NCBI RefSeq assembly: GCF_963576615.1
Contig: NC_088715.1
Location: 53,149,959-53,213,958 of the forward strand
Direction: 5' to 3'
DNA: 64,000 bases
Source: Watersipora subatra
Taxonomy: Eukaryota > Bryozoa > Gymnolaemata > Cheilostomatida > Watersiporidae
A program made the position numbers and the translations under genes. This document shows, piece by piece, positions 46,186 to 57,739 of the stretch (positions are counted from its first letter, which is position 1; every line of letters begins with the position of its first letter). Under the pieces are notes generated by a model that was not told where the DNA came from, made no database searches, and was given only the letters and a program-made list of their open reading frames with translations.

Positions 46186-46690
46186 GAAAGAGTAAGAAAG
46201 CAAAAGAAAAGAACCCGACAGACAAAAAGAAAAGGAGAGAAAGAGAATGATAGACTGACAAAAAGAAAGCAAAAGAAAGTGAGAAAGAGAAAGAGAGAGC
46301 GAGAGAAAGAGAGCAAAAGAGAAAAATAGAGAAAGCGAGAGAGCAAGAGAGAGGGAGAAAGAGAGAGAACAAGAGAGCGCAAGTGCGAGAGAGAGCGCAC
46401 ACAAGTGAATGAGAGAGTGAAAGAGCGAAAAAGCGAAAGAGCATGGAGTGAGAGAGCGAGAGCAAGAACAATTGAGCAAGAACGAAATCAAAAGAGGGAG
46501 AGAAAGAGAGCGAGAGAGAAAGAGAGCGAGAGAAAAAGAGCGAGAGAGAAAGAGAGTGAGAGAGAAAGAGAGCGAGAGTATGAGAAAAAGAAAGATAAAG
46601 AGAGAGAAAAAGAAAGAGTGAAAGAGAAAGAGAAAACGAAAGAGAGAGTGAAAGAGATAGAAAGAGAGTGAGATTAAAATTGAGAGGGAG
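46186..46690. repeat. Polypurine (GA-rich) tract
   Basis: About 500 bases almost purely purine on the plus strand, built of GAGAGAGAAA and GAGAGCGAGA words, with mirror symmetry that could support triplex (H-DNA). Arg/Glu/Lys-rich plus-strand frames and Leu/Ser/Phe-rich minus-strand frames are by-products. Confidence 0.9.
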
Positions 46691-47159
46691 AGAGTGTGAG
46701 TGAGAGACGGCACGATGCCGAGCTAGAGAGAATCGAGATTAAGAGACAGCGAGATGGTAAAAAAACAAGATGGAAACCGAGCAAAAAAACAAGAGGGTTA
46801 AACAGAGTAAAAAAGCAGCAAGAAGACAAGAGGAAAGTGAAACTGAAAAGGAATTTGGGCGGTAAGGCGAGTGAACGAGAGTGAGGGAACAACAGAGTGA
46901 AATACTTAGAAAGCGAAGTCTCACTGCAAGCTTTTTTTTGGATTAAAGATTACAACTTAACGTTAATTGTTAATGGTATTAAATGAAAGCTTAGGTAAAT
47001 GAAAGTAGCTCCATTCTAATAAAACTCTACCAACCTCATAATTGGTGAGTAATAAAAAAAGTGTCATTTATATAACCGATTTAAATTGATCGCTAGATGG
47101 TGAATAAATTATCAGCAAAGTTTTAATGTTGTGCGTGGTGTTTGCAACATGTTTGATTA

Positions 47160-47640
47160 GTGCAAAATGTCTGGTGAGTTTGGTTTATGTCACGTATTTG
47201 GTGTGTGTACGCACATGCATGATGGCAGGTTGCGTGCAGTGTGCATGTGTTTTGGGTGTGTGTTTTGTCTGGGTTATTTGGGTGTGCATTTTGTAGGTGT
47301 GTTTTGTGTGCGTGTTTTGTGTGTGTGTTTGGTGTACGTGTTTTGCGAGTGTGTTTTGCGTGTGTGTTTTGCGTGTGTGTTTTGCGTGTGTGTTTTGCGT
47401 GTGTGTTTTGCCTATGATGTGCGCATGCATAGTGTGTGTGGTGTGTGCGGTGTGCAGTGTGTGCGTGTTGTCTGGTGTGTGTGGTATGTGTGTGTGTTTG
47501 GTGTGTGTGTGGCGTGGGTGGTATGTGTGTGTGTGTGTGGTAAGTGTGTGGTATGTGTGTGGTGCTTGTGTGGTGTGTGTGGCAAGTGTGTGTGTGGAGT
47601 GTGTCGTGTGTGTAACCTTTGTTTTGTGTTTTGAGTATGT
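47160..47640. repeat. GT-rich tract with a 13-bp tandem unit
   Basis: About 480 bases of GTGTGTG on the plus strand. At 47330-47410 a unit GTGTGTGTTTTGC repeats in tandem. Cys/Val-rich and His/Thr-rich frames arise from it and are not genes. Alternating GT could adopt Z-DNA. Confidence 0.9.
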
Positions 47641-47649
47641 GCATGTGTG

Positions 47650-48644
47650 TCTGTCGTATTTGCTCTTTAGCACTGCTATGTTTGTTCACATTTTTGACCT
47701 ATATCATGCGAGCGCCTCCTGCATATGTTCTTTGCCTTCTACAAGGTTCCAAAACTATTTGATGTCAACGTTCTGTCTCATTCCTGGGAACCCCCCTTTT
47801 CAAACATTCATCTGATTAGAACTCAAGGTTAGCCTTTAAATGCATGAGGGACAGTTGCCCTCAGTAAATGTGTTACTGTATTGTTGCCATCCAAACAGCA
47901 ATGCAATTTGCATGCTGTAGGCAGGTTGATTAAAAATGAAATAAATTAAGTTCAACACTAGGTTTACCGCTATCGTTAATTTACAATTTAAATAATGTAA
48001 TAATTTTTATCTGTAATGAAAATGTGCACTAATATTTACGGTCATTGATTTATCAAAATTTTATGAAATGCAACCCATAACAACTACTAACTATAAATAG
48101 AATTCAAAATTACCGAACTGTCTAGCTATTGGCACTCTCACGGCTAATTGAGTGAGCTACTGTAATCAAAACTATTTTTTTAACTTTCTCTGGAAATATG
48201 GCATTCACTGTGTAATGCAATGAAACGATTGATTAAGATATTTCAAAATTATTTCGGTAATTGGTCTTGTAAACTACATTTTTCCGCAAAATTATAAGTT
48301 GTTACAGTCAAGAATATACCTGCTTTTCGAAAGCAAAAATTTGAAACAGTGTTTGGTGATCATGTTTGGGTCATTAAATTTATTAAAATTGAAGCAAAAA
48401 TTGAAGCAACAATAGTTTATAAAAAATTCTAATAAAATGTTGTTTTATTATGTACATAATTATTGAATTTTAAAGGATATTTTTTCACTTTATTAAGGTG
48501 TCAAAAGCTCTATGTAAAAATACTAAGTGTGTCACTTATAGTGATTTTTTATTTCACACAAAGAATCCTTTGGGCGACTTGTTTTATTCTTTTACGAGGA
48601 GTTCAACTATTCTATTTGAATAAACTTTTTTTAAATCCTTAAAA
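47650..48644. other. 3' flank of transporter copy B
   Basis: No gene recognised. It lies downstream of the stop of copy B on the minus strand. Confidence 0.4.
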
Positions 48645-48875
48645 TTAATTATCAGAACTAAGGTCTTGCTCTAAGTCTGGCTGTGGCTGAACCTCTGTGT
48701 AGACTGGGGACTCATCTAAGCAAGCTTTCATGCGTTCAGAGCAGGCCTCTGCTACCTGACTAGCTACACTGTGTTCACTATCTTCAGTGTCAGCAGCTTT
48801 ATCGTTTTTTCCTAATAATGTTGATAGCTGATTCGTAAACTTCAGATAGAGGAGAAAACTTGCAAGTAGTATCAC
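48645..48875 (-). CDS. Copy B last exon (matches exon 11)
   Basis: Acceptor TTACAG, then VILLASFLLYLKFTNQLSTL and an acidic tail ending SSDN before TAA at 48647-48645. It is 231 bases, as in copy A. Confidence 0.82.
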   Translation of the reverse strand: MILLASFLLYLKFTNQLSTLLGKNDKAADTEDSEHSVASQVAEACSERMKACLDESPVYTEVQPQPDLEQDLSSDN

Positions 48876-51571
48876 CTGTAACATTAGAAACTATGTGTGA
48901 GATGCAATTTTTTGCAGACATTATCAGATAACCTGCTAATAATAAACTGTTTCACATTCCTAATTTTGTTGTAGGTATCATAGATTATAATACATAGAAT
49001 ATTGTCACATATAAAGTTGATCTTAATTTTATCAATAAATTCATTTGCAACGAAAGGTTGACAAAATCTTTTTAGCCTAGTAATATACTTTGTACCTGAA
49101 AAAAACGTAATTTAACTATTACATTTTAAACATTGAGATGCAGCAAATGGCAAAATGATGTTAACTGTAAAGCTTTCAATGTTGGTTGGCAAAAGGTTAG
49201 GATGCATATAAATTTTCATCTAAGACTAACTTTTCTAGCGTTTCTTATCCTATAAGCATTACCAACTTTTTGTACTTGTTACTCTTTGTAAATTATTTAT
49301 TAAGATTGCTTGTTCATTAGAGTTTGAGCAAGAGCAACTGGGGTCGAATTTCTCTTTAACAGCGCCAAAACTCTGTGTGTAATTCAATCAACCACTTAAT
49401 AATTATGTATAAGTTGGTGAGCTAAATACAGAATAAATGGAAAGAGGCAGCTTTCAAGTTATAGTAAGAATAAAATGGAGTAAATTGTATTATACTAACC
49501 ATGAGTGTATATAAAGAGGCATTTACAGTTTGAGTCCATTCAAATCCAGAATAATCAGTGATGATTCCAGCTAAGACTGGACCAATTGTGCTGCCTAAGC
49601 AGAGACCACTGTTCATGAGTCCAGTCAGCAAGCCATAAGTGTAGAGACTGTTTTCAGGGTAGCCATTCATCCTGAAGAACAGCATAAGAGATGTCACATT
49701 CAGCTCATAAAAGAGCAAGGTTTTTTTAATGAGCTACCCGGAGACATCAGTATAATGGTTGTTTAAGGGTCACAAATTATGTCTCTAAAATGATACTTTG
49801 AACACAGAATTAAGAAAATTGCCATACGTTTTCTATTTTGCTGAAGAAACTAGCTGGCCCCCTAAGCAAACCAGTCGGTTTATAGACAGAAATATTTAGA
49901 AATGACCTAACCTGCTGGGTAGTGACTAGCGGGCCATTGTGAAACAAAGGGGTGTAGCAAAAGACAAAAAGGACTTTGGTGCCTTTACTCAAACAGTTGC
50001 TGACAGCAGAGTGAGAGAAAGCAACAAAAAGACACATTTGCTTATGTTATAATTAGGTTTTTTTTGAAGCGTGATACCTTTGAATTACTAAATAAGTATT
50101 TTTAATAACCTCAAAAGTGCTGGTTCTTATAGCAAAGAGAAGTGGAAGATCAAATGATATATTATACAATATTTTCAAGCAAGAAAAATCTTGAGAAAAA
50201 AGGTAAGATAAATCTTCAGAACTGGACAAAAAATTTACTTTTAATTTGAAAATTTTTTAATTTTTTAATTTCATCTAGCAACCAATCAAAGTCTTATATA
50301 CTCACCACCCTAAATACCTTTGTTCAATGTTTTAAGTGTTATCTCTTAACAATTGTTCAACCCTTTTTTTACACTTGAAAAATTTATCTCTTTATGGAGG
50401 CAAAGTTTAGCTGCAATAAAAAGTCCACAATCACCAAATTAGGTTATTAACACACCCTAAATAAAATTGAACTTTAAATTGGCTGAATTATTTAATTCCA
50501 ACAAGAAAAATGAGACAAAATGGCTTACCAAGCTAGACGAAGTGCCACAGAAAAGCAAAGTATATGAAGAAAGCCAACAAACCATGCAAGGAGGGCAAGC
50601 ATGACCACAGATAAAGGAAGGAATCTAAAATATGAATACCAAAATAATGCTATTGTAAAGAAAACTGTTAATCTCTTAATTCATTGGCAGATAGTTGAAG
50701 AGAAAAAATTGGTGGCCATTTCTTTAGAGTTTGTGTACCACAAAATTTTGGAACCAAAAACTGTAATGTTAGAACAAATAATTTGTATAAATGAACTTTC
50801 CAAACAAAAGTTCATGAGAATTTTTTAGAGCAGGATGAAAGATCAGTTGGCATGATTGTGCTGTAAAAAAGGCAAGTTTAATATGCTTGTAATAAAATAT
50901 TGAAAGAGGTGTTTTAAATTAAGATGTAAAGTCGGTCTGTTATGAAGCACACCAATTTTCTAGCAATTTAAAAAAAATTCAAAGTCTGTTTACATAATCA
51001 ACTTGATTTGACTTAGCCATCAGCAAAAAAAAGTTGTTTAGCTATATAAATAAAGTAAGCAGAGAAAATGCTAATATTTGCACCATGCAGCTCAATACTT
51101 TAAAATTTGATTAAAGTAATGATGTTACTGTATGTTCCCTATAATCCTGCTCAAAAAACAATTGACCCCTGAAATGCACGGTCATGTTTCAGTGATTAGG
51201 GCACTGGCTTATAGTCAGTATGTCAATGGTTCGAATCACACAGAGACTATGGTGGTGTGAGGAAGGGCATTCAGCCACAACTGCTCCTGGTCAAAATCTC
51301 ATGAACAGAGAGTCACACTATATTTAGTTCTAGAATAACTCTGGGTTAAAATAAAGTGTCATACATGCAGCAGAAAAGCAGTAAATGTTGAAAATAGAAA
51401 CTGATTGTCGTTTTATGTTTTATCATAAGCAAAAGTTCGTGGATCAACTTTAGTTTTCTAAACTAACCTTTTGCCGCCAAATAGATAACTGATGGGTGGT
51501 GAAGGTATTGCTAGCAATAGAACTGGAACAAACATGGTCCAGACAATCAGCAAAATATATGGCGCATATTT
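48645..51571 (-). CDS. SLC18B1-like MFS transporter, copy B (last four exons)
   Basis: Four minus-strand exons (51571-51468, 50624-50529, 49671-49500, 48875-48645) encode 200 residues that match exons 8-11 of copy A with identical lengths (104, 96, 172, 231) and phases. TM9-TM12 are complete: YAPYILLIVWTMFVPVLLL, the PSPPISYLFGGKR loop, NGYPENSLYTYGLLTGLMNS and GFEWTQ. The tail keeps VAEACSERMKACL. No stop or frameshift interrupts it. Counterparts of exons 1-7 were not found between 51572 and 64000, so the 5' part is beyond the window, too diverged to see, or missing. A 203-bp satellite lies just upstream of the first visible exon. Confidence 0.8.
49500..49671 (-). CDS. Copy B exon matching exon 10
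   Basis: A 172-base exon with acceptor TTCAG and donor GTTAGT. It encodes MNGYPENSLYTYGLLTGLMN, LGSTIGPVLAG and GFEWTQ. Confidence 0.85.
50529..50624 (-). CDS. Copy B exon matching exon 9
   Basis: A 96-base exon with acceptor TTTTAG and donor GTAAGC, phase 2 at both ends. It encodes FLPLSVVMLALLAWFVGFL and FSVALRLAW: TM10, diverged from copy A but with the same hydrophobic pattern. Confidence 0.78.
51177..51360 (+). mobile_element. tRNA-derived SINE of a second family
   Basis: The head has A box TTTCAGTGATTAGGGC and B box GGTTCGAATCAC, 30 bases apart. The body contains GAGGAAGGGCATTCAGCC and CTGCTCC, like conserved central domains of SINEs known from molluscs and other invertebrates. It lies in a copy B intron, opposite to that gene. 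Confidence 0.6.
51468..51571 (-). CDS. Copy B exon matching exon 8
   Basis: A 104-base exon with acceptor TTGTAG and donor GTTAGT, entry phase 0 and exit phase 2. It encodes TM9 and the loop PSPPISYLFGGKR. Confidence 0.82.
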
Positions 51572-51779
51572 CTACAAAAAGCAGTGATTATGATTTTCAT
51601 TTCAAAATGCAGAACAGGTTAACTTAGTAAATCATTTATGAGACATCATTCAATAGCTAATAATATTGTTCACGTAAGCGGATAGCTTCCTACTTACATA
51701 CATACTTACTAACACATGCAAAAATATACATTTATACAACTAAAAATATAAATAAAGGTATACTTTATACTTATAGACA

Positions 51780-51860
51780 AATGTGTATATATACATATAT
51801 ATATACATATATATGTATACATACATACATACATATATATATATATATATGTATAGATCA
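51780..51860. repeat. (TA)n/(TACA)n microsatellite
   Basis: Alternating TA and ATAC words; a further run, with CCATT words, continues to 51955. Confidence 0.85.
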
Positions 51861-51955
51861 CAATATCAACAGTTATAAAAACCACCCCATAAAAAAGTTA
51901 TAATTCCATATATATATTATATTCCATTCCATTCCAATTCCATTATATATATATA

Positions 51956-52019
51956 TTTTAGTACAATTGCGTCTGAGGAGTGCTTCGCACGAAACAGATT
52001 TGTAACGCAAATACTAAAA
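51956..52019 (+). ncRNA. Type I hammerhead ribozyme, intact core
   Basis: All parts of a self-cleaving hammerhead are present in order: stem I 5' strand TTTTAGTA (51956-51963), CAA internal loop, TTGCGT (51967-51972); core CTGAGGA (51973-51979, fits CUGANGA); stem II GTGC-TTC-GCAC (51980-51990); core GAAA (51991-51994); a two-pair stem III CA-GATT-TG (51995-52002); core TA (52003-52004, cleavage expected after 52004); stem I 3' strand ACGCAA (52005-52010), one A, then TACTAAAA (52012-52019). Both stem I segments pair perfectly. A minimal stem III with open stem I is the form known in metazoan retroelements (Penelope-like elements, retrozymes). No reverse transcriptase is nearby. Confidence 0.8.
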
Positions 52020-52045
52020 GTTTACTTTTTTCGCAATAATTTTTT

Positions 52046-52049
<4 letters not shown>

Positions 52050-52081
<32 letters not shown>
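52050..52081. repeat. (TA)n microsatellite
   Basis: Alternating TA directly downstream of the hammerhead, as in the degenerate copy at 2513, where the run is upstream. Confidence 0.85.
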
Positions 52082-52083
<2 letters not shown>

Positions 52084-52429
52084 CATATTTCAGAGTTAGG
52101 AGTTGAATAAATATATACCAGTTAGGAGGTTTCGGAATATAAGGGATTAGGAGTTAACGCAAATATATATGGGTAAGCCTCCTATATGGTCTAATTTATC
52201 TACATTGTAGATATATATATATTTATTCGCCTCCTAATTATTATATATTTTTATGGAAATTTTAGGAGAATATGGTATCATACAATATATATTCATCGCC
52301 TTATCATACTTTGTATATATGCATTCTAGAAAAACTGTCAAAACTTGGAGAATGTCTAGATGGTTGTTGTAAATTACATATCAATTTGAAGGTAAAATAA
52401 TTCATACATCAATGAGTAAGCAAAAATAA

Positions 52430-54625
52430 TGATTACCAGTTAGCAGATTGCTACAACTTACACATAAAATAGAATGTTACCATTGTAACTTATGTAATAG
52501 TCACAATGGAAACATTACATAGCATGGCACAGTTTACCTACCCTTTAGTAAAATCTATATCATTTAGGAGTTTGCTATAACTTGTTTGTTTGAGAGGCTG
52601 CTCTGATTTACATATAATAAAGTATGTTGCTATAACTTATAGATCACTTGAGAAAATTCTATAATTTGAATTTCACATAGTTGGTAGCAATTATCTATAT
52701 ATCAGTGAGAAGGCTGCTATAAGTTATATATTATTTAGGAGGCTGCTGCTATTTATAAATTGTTTTGGAGGTTGCTATAACTTACATATCATTGCAGAGG
52801 CTGCTATGAGTTACATATGGTTTAGGATGTAGCTATCACTTATAGATCACATAAGACCTTGCTATAATTTGAATTTTCCATAGTTGATAGCTATTATTTA
52901 TATATCAGTTAGGAGGCTGCTATCGATTATATATTAATTAGGAGGCTGCTGATATTTATATATCATTTAGGAGGTTGCTATAACTTACATATCACTGCAG
53001 AGGCGGCTATGAGTTACATATAATTTAGGATGTTGCTATCACTTATAGATCACGTATGACCTTGCTATAATTTGAATTTTCCATAGTTGATAGCTATTAT
53101 TTATATATCAGTTAGGAGGCTGCTATGGATTATATATTAATTAGGAGGCTGCTGATATTTATATATCATTTAGGAGGTTGCTATAACTTACATATCATTG
53201 CAGAGGCTGCTATGAGTTAGATATAATTTAGGATGATGCTGTCACTCATAGATCAACTAAGACCTTGCTATAACTTGAATTTTCCATAGTGCATAGCTAT
53301 TATTTATATATCAGTTAGGAGGCTGCTATGGATTATATATTAATTAGGAGGCTGCTGATATTTATATATCATTTAGGAGTTTGCTATAACTTGTTTGTTT
53401 GAGAGGCTGCTCTGATTTACATATAATAAAGTATGTTGCTATAACTTATAGATCACTTGAGAAAATTCTATAATTTGAATTTCACATAGTTGGTAGCGAT
53501 TATCTATATATCAGTTAGGAGGCTGCTATGAATTATATATTAATTAGGAGGCTGCTGCTATTTATATATTAATTAGGAGGTTGCTATAACTTACATATCA
53601 TTGCAGAGGCTGCTATGAGTTACATATAATTTAGGATGTTGCAATCACTTATAGATCACCTAAGACCTTGCTATAACTTGAATTTTCCATAGTTGATAGT
53701 TATTATCTATATATCAGTTAGAAGGCTGCTATGAATTATATATTAATTAGCAGGCTGCTGATATTTATATATCATTTAGGAGGTTGCTATAATTTACATA
53801 TCATTGCAGAGGCTGCTATAAGTTACATATAATTTAGGATGTTGCTATCACTTATAGATCACCTAAGACCTTGCTATAATTTGAATTTCCCATAGTTGAT
53901 AGCTAGTATTTATATATCATTTAGTAGGCTGCAATGAATTATATATAAATTAGGAGGCTGCTGCTATTTTTAAATCATTTAGGAGGTTGCTATAACTTAC
54001 ATATCATTGCAGAGGTTGCTATTAGTTACATAGAATTTAGGATGCTGCTATGACTTATAGATCACATAATAGTTTACTATAATTTGAATTTCATATAGTT
54101 GGTAGCTACTATTTATATATCAGTTAGGAGGCTGCAATGAATTATATATTAATTAGGAGGCTGCTGCTATTTATATATCATTTAAGAGGTTTCTATAACT
54201 TATATATCATTGCAGAGGCTGCTATGGGTTACATATAATTTAGGATGTAGCTATCACTTATAGATCACCTAAGACCTTGCTATAATTTGTATTTCCCATA
54301 GTTGATAGCTATTATTTATATATCATTTAGTAGGCTGCAATGAATTATATATAAATTAGGAGGCTGCTGCTATTTTTACATCATTTAGGAGGTTGCTATA
54401 ACTTACATATCATTGCAGAGGTTGCTATGAGTTACATAGAATTTAGGATGATGCTATGACTTATAGATCACGTAAGAGTTTACTGTAATTTGAATTTCAT
54501 ATAGTTGGTAGCTACTATTTATACATCAGTTAGGAGGCTGCAATGAATTATATATTAATTAGGAGGCTGCTGCTATTTATATATCATTTAAGAGGTTTCT
54601 ATAACTTACATATCATTGCTAACTT
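52430..54625. repeat. 203-bp satellite array with 40-bp subunits
   Basis: About ten copies of a 203-base unit; the landmark AGGAGGCTGC recurs at 52920, 53123, 53326, 53526, 53729, 53932, 54135, 54338 and 54541 (one interval is 200). Each unit is made of about five 40-base subunits sharing TTAGGAGGCTGCTAT and TTATATATCA. The last four units alternate two types, giving a 406-base dimer. It is AT-rich with no sustained frame. Confidence 0.9.
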
Positions 54626-54629
54626 TCTG

Positions 54630-55785
54630 CTCACTAAACTAAATGAATAATGTAACTCAATATTTATAAATATGGTCTATGTTATAGTTTCTTATTCAGT
54701 CACATATCACTGCTGCACTGCATACAAAAACTTAAAAAAATTAGTTGGTAACAATGCATGGACGCAACTCAGTTACTGTGATTGCTAAAATGAAACACAC
54801 ACATCTTTGCTTGCTGTGCATATTATCTACAGTAATAATATGAACTACTTGCACAACATACTTAGTTACTCAATCTAACATACAATAACAGCAATGTCTT
54901 TCTATTCATCTTAAGCCACTCTTAGAACGTTAAGTAAAAACATTTTCCCACTCGGGAATGGAGTGTCAGGTTGCAAAACCTGCGCAATACCACAGCACCA
55001 TAAATTGGGTAGATTCCAAACAAGCCCATTGTGCCTATGTAGAACCCAGGGAAACACTTAATGTCACATAGAGAGCCAATAAAAATACAATAACATTCTA
55101 TCTTGAGGGCATTTTCGCTTTTCAAAACTTCTTTCTTACTGCAATTTATCGTTAGCAATGATCAGTCGGGCTGGACCCAGCACAGTACCAAATTTGTTCT
55201 AACTTTAGATCTCTTGACTTTGGGTGGTTTTATTGATCAATAGTAATACTGAGTGCTATTATTCACATGTTACCAGTAATAATAATGCCCTGAACTGTCA
55301 AGAAATTGATAGAACATTCTACTCAGACACATTCACTTAAATTTGGAAAATGACCCAAAAAGATATATTTCTCATTGTGTAGTGAATTTCTGATTGTTTT
55401 TAGTCAAGCACAGCGTTCTAAGTAATTTTTTGGGCTTGTCGGTTTGACAGTAAGTTGTCAGTAGACTGGCTGCTGCGGCATATTTTCTTATATTTGGTTT
55501 TTCTTTAAAAGAATTATTATAATTTATCTTAGAGCTTGTTGCTTGAATAATACATCATAGTGTACAGTGCAGTACAACAGATAATATCTATTGTCGGTAT
55601 TGTATTATCTATCATAGTCATTGTTTATGCACATTTTCTGTACATAAAATAATAGCTAAGACTGCTTGATACAAAAAAACTATTCAAGTGCATTACTGCG
55701 GAGTTGGTCTCTTTTAGTCTTCAAAAAGAGCACATTCATTGACAAATACAACGCAATGATAATAAGAAGGTTCAACAACATAAAA
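54630..55785. other. Sequence without a firm feature
   Basis: A minus-strand open frame at 55158-54922 has a hydrophobic centre (FYIGTMGLFGIYPIYGAVVL) but no recognised family, homologous copy or splice context. Nothing else stands out. Confidence 0.3.
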
Positions 55786-55788
55786 AAT

Positions 55789-55955
55789 TCAGCTGGCATT
55801 TTTTCTCGCAGCCTTCTTTAGCAAGTTGTTGGCTCGAGCCCGAATCACTATAACACTTCTGTTAGGCAGCGTTGAGTGTATAGCATCCAACACTGATCTT
55901 GTTGGCAGTTTGCCTGATTTTTCAGTCCAATGCTTGTCAAATTCTGCTATTTCCT
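55789..55955 (-). CDS. Possible terminal exon of an unrecognised gene
   Basis: Behind acceptor GTGCAG, a phase-1 start opens 54 codons to TGA at 55791-55789. The product has protein-like composition: EFDKHWTEKSGKLPTRSVLD in the first half and NNLLKKAARKNAS at the basic C-terminus. I do not recognise the family. It may belong with the Tudor-like exon at 58563-58643 on the same strand, but no connecting exons were found. Confidence 0.3.
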
Positions 55956-57739
55956 CTGCACTTTACCGTTTTCTGCTGACTGAAATAGTAAATAATGTGA
56001 ATTATCATTTATAAAAATCTGATAAGCTATGGCTTTGATGAATCACATATCATTGCTCAGCTCCATTCAAAAGTTAAATAAGCTGGTTTATGTGCGGCAA
56101 GTCAAAACAGAATTGACGGTTTCTCAGATACAAAGGAACAATAAGGACATTAATGCTCGTTAGTGTCATTTCTCATTTAGTAATATAATACTTAACCAAT
56201 GTATTGTTATTCAAAACACACATACACTGTAGAAGGTACTTTGATGACCACTTCTATATACTACTTTAGTAGCTAATTATGAAACTAAATGGTGTGCCAC
56301 TTGTGTGCATGCGATAGAGCAGTTTGGATTTCTATTTGCTTCAAACTATTAGAGAAATGATCAGGATTAACATTCATTGAGCAGTCTCAATGGCCAGTGT
56401 TCAGAACGATTGCTGCTAAGCTTAGTGTGACCTGACTGGGTAGCTATTCATTGAGTCATTAATTAGGCTAATACTTGACCTATGGGGTCAACCACTGTGG
56501 TTAAACACGCATTGTTCAGGTCTTCCTTGAAACCACTAATGCCTAGATTGCTCTAGATACCTAAATGTCTCTGACTAGGAGAGCTATGTTTTGTAACCTG
56601 ACAGCAGCAGAACACAAAGACTAGTGTCAGCATTTATGTAGGCAACGAATTTGACTGAAATACTTGAAAAGTTAGACACCTTTATTTTTTCTACTGCATT
56701 TGAGCTACAGCAAAATAATCACGCTTGGTTCCCATGTACATTGTGTTAGTTTAAAGCCACTTATCATAGCATCACCCACATTTAATCTGATGTCTGAAAA
56801 TCACTCTTCGGTGTTGATAATCCATGTATGTCACTCTGCACTTATTTAAAATCAATGCATTTTTGATTAGATGCTACTGCACAAAGAGAAATATACCCTT
56901 GGGTTCTTTTTTTAAATTCATGCATTAGTGATTTGCAAATATATGAAAGCAGAGCCTTATTTAAAACTAAAACCTTTTTGCGTCGTTATTTGCAAAGTTA
57001 TGCTTGCTATTTTAACCTTGACCCAAAACTCCAATATTATAACATTCTGAAATACAGCTAAATTGACATAAGGTAGAATCTTAATTTGAAGGCCATGTTC
57101 ATTTGAGTGCTACTCTAGAAGTGTTGAAAACTAGAGTGTCACCTTTTAATTGACAACCACTTCCAGCTGACTGCGACTTCAACATTCTTTGATCTTTCGA
57201 TCCGATTTTGGACAGGATGGATAGAAAAATGTTGACAAATTTTTACTAACAATGACTCAGTTACAACAATAGCAATTAATACTTTTGTCAATGCATATTG
57301 AAGCGAGTTTTCTAACTTCTAAGCTTTACAGTGTTTTCGTTAAAGCTTTGAAAGCAGCACCGTGGAAATAATTAATAATTCTATCAGGCTGATAATAATT
57401 TTATTGTTTAAGCGGCCTTGATAGTTCGGCATATATGAAAAAACGGTTTAGCAAATATGATGAAATCTGTACTACTATTTGAGGCTAAAATTTCTTGCAC
57501 ATGCTACAGCATTAGAATAAGCAGTTAACGATGGCATTTTGCAAGCTCAACGCCCAGTGTATATGTTAACACTGGATCACAGCTTAGTTTGTGTGTTATA
57601 TAGTTTTTATGTGTTTTTTTCAAAAGAAGTAACGTTCACTTGAACGGTGGCGTTTTATCTTTAACCGTCATCTATTATAGTACAGGTCTAGTAGAGGGGC
57701 GTTTAAATGAATGGGGATTCAATTAGAGATTACATAATA

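Noticed and set aside
46022-46924. Leu/Ser/Phe-rich and Arg/Glu/Lys-rich frames
   Set aside because: By-products of the polypurine tract; no domain or splice context.
47123-47815. Cys/Val-rich and His/Thr-rich frames
   Set aside because: By-products of the GT-rich tract.
50529-50624. A frameshift in the TM10 exon of copy B
   Set aside because: A first reading seemed one base short; recounting gave 96 bases, the same as copy A, with an open frame.
51181-51245. A tRNA gene
   Set aside because: tRNA-like head only; the downstream conserved SINE domain and lack of an acceptor stem indicate a SINE.
52430-54625. CRISPR-like array
   Set aside because: The periodic repeats have no distinct spacers and the genome is eukaryotic; this is satellite DNA.
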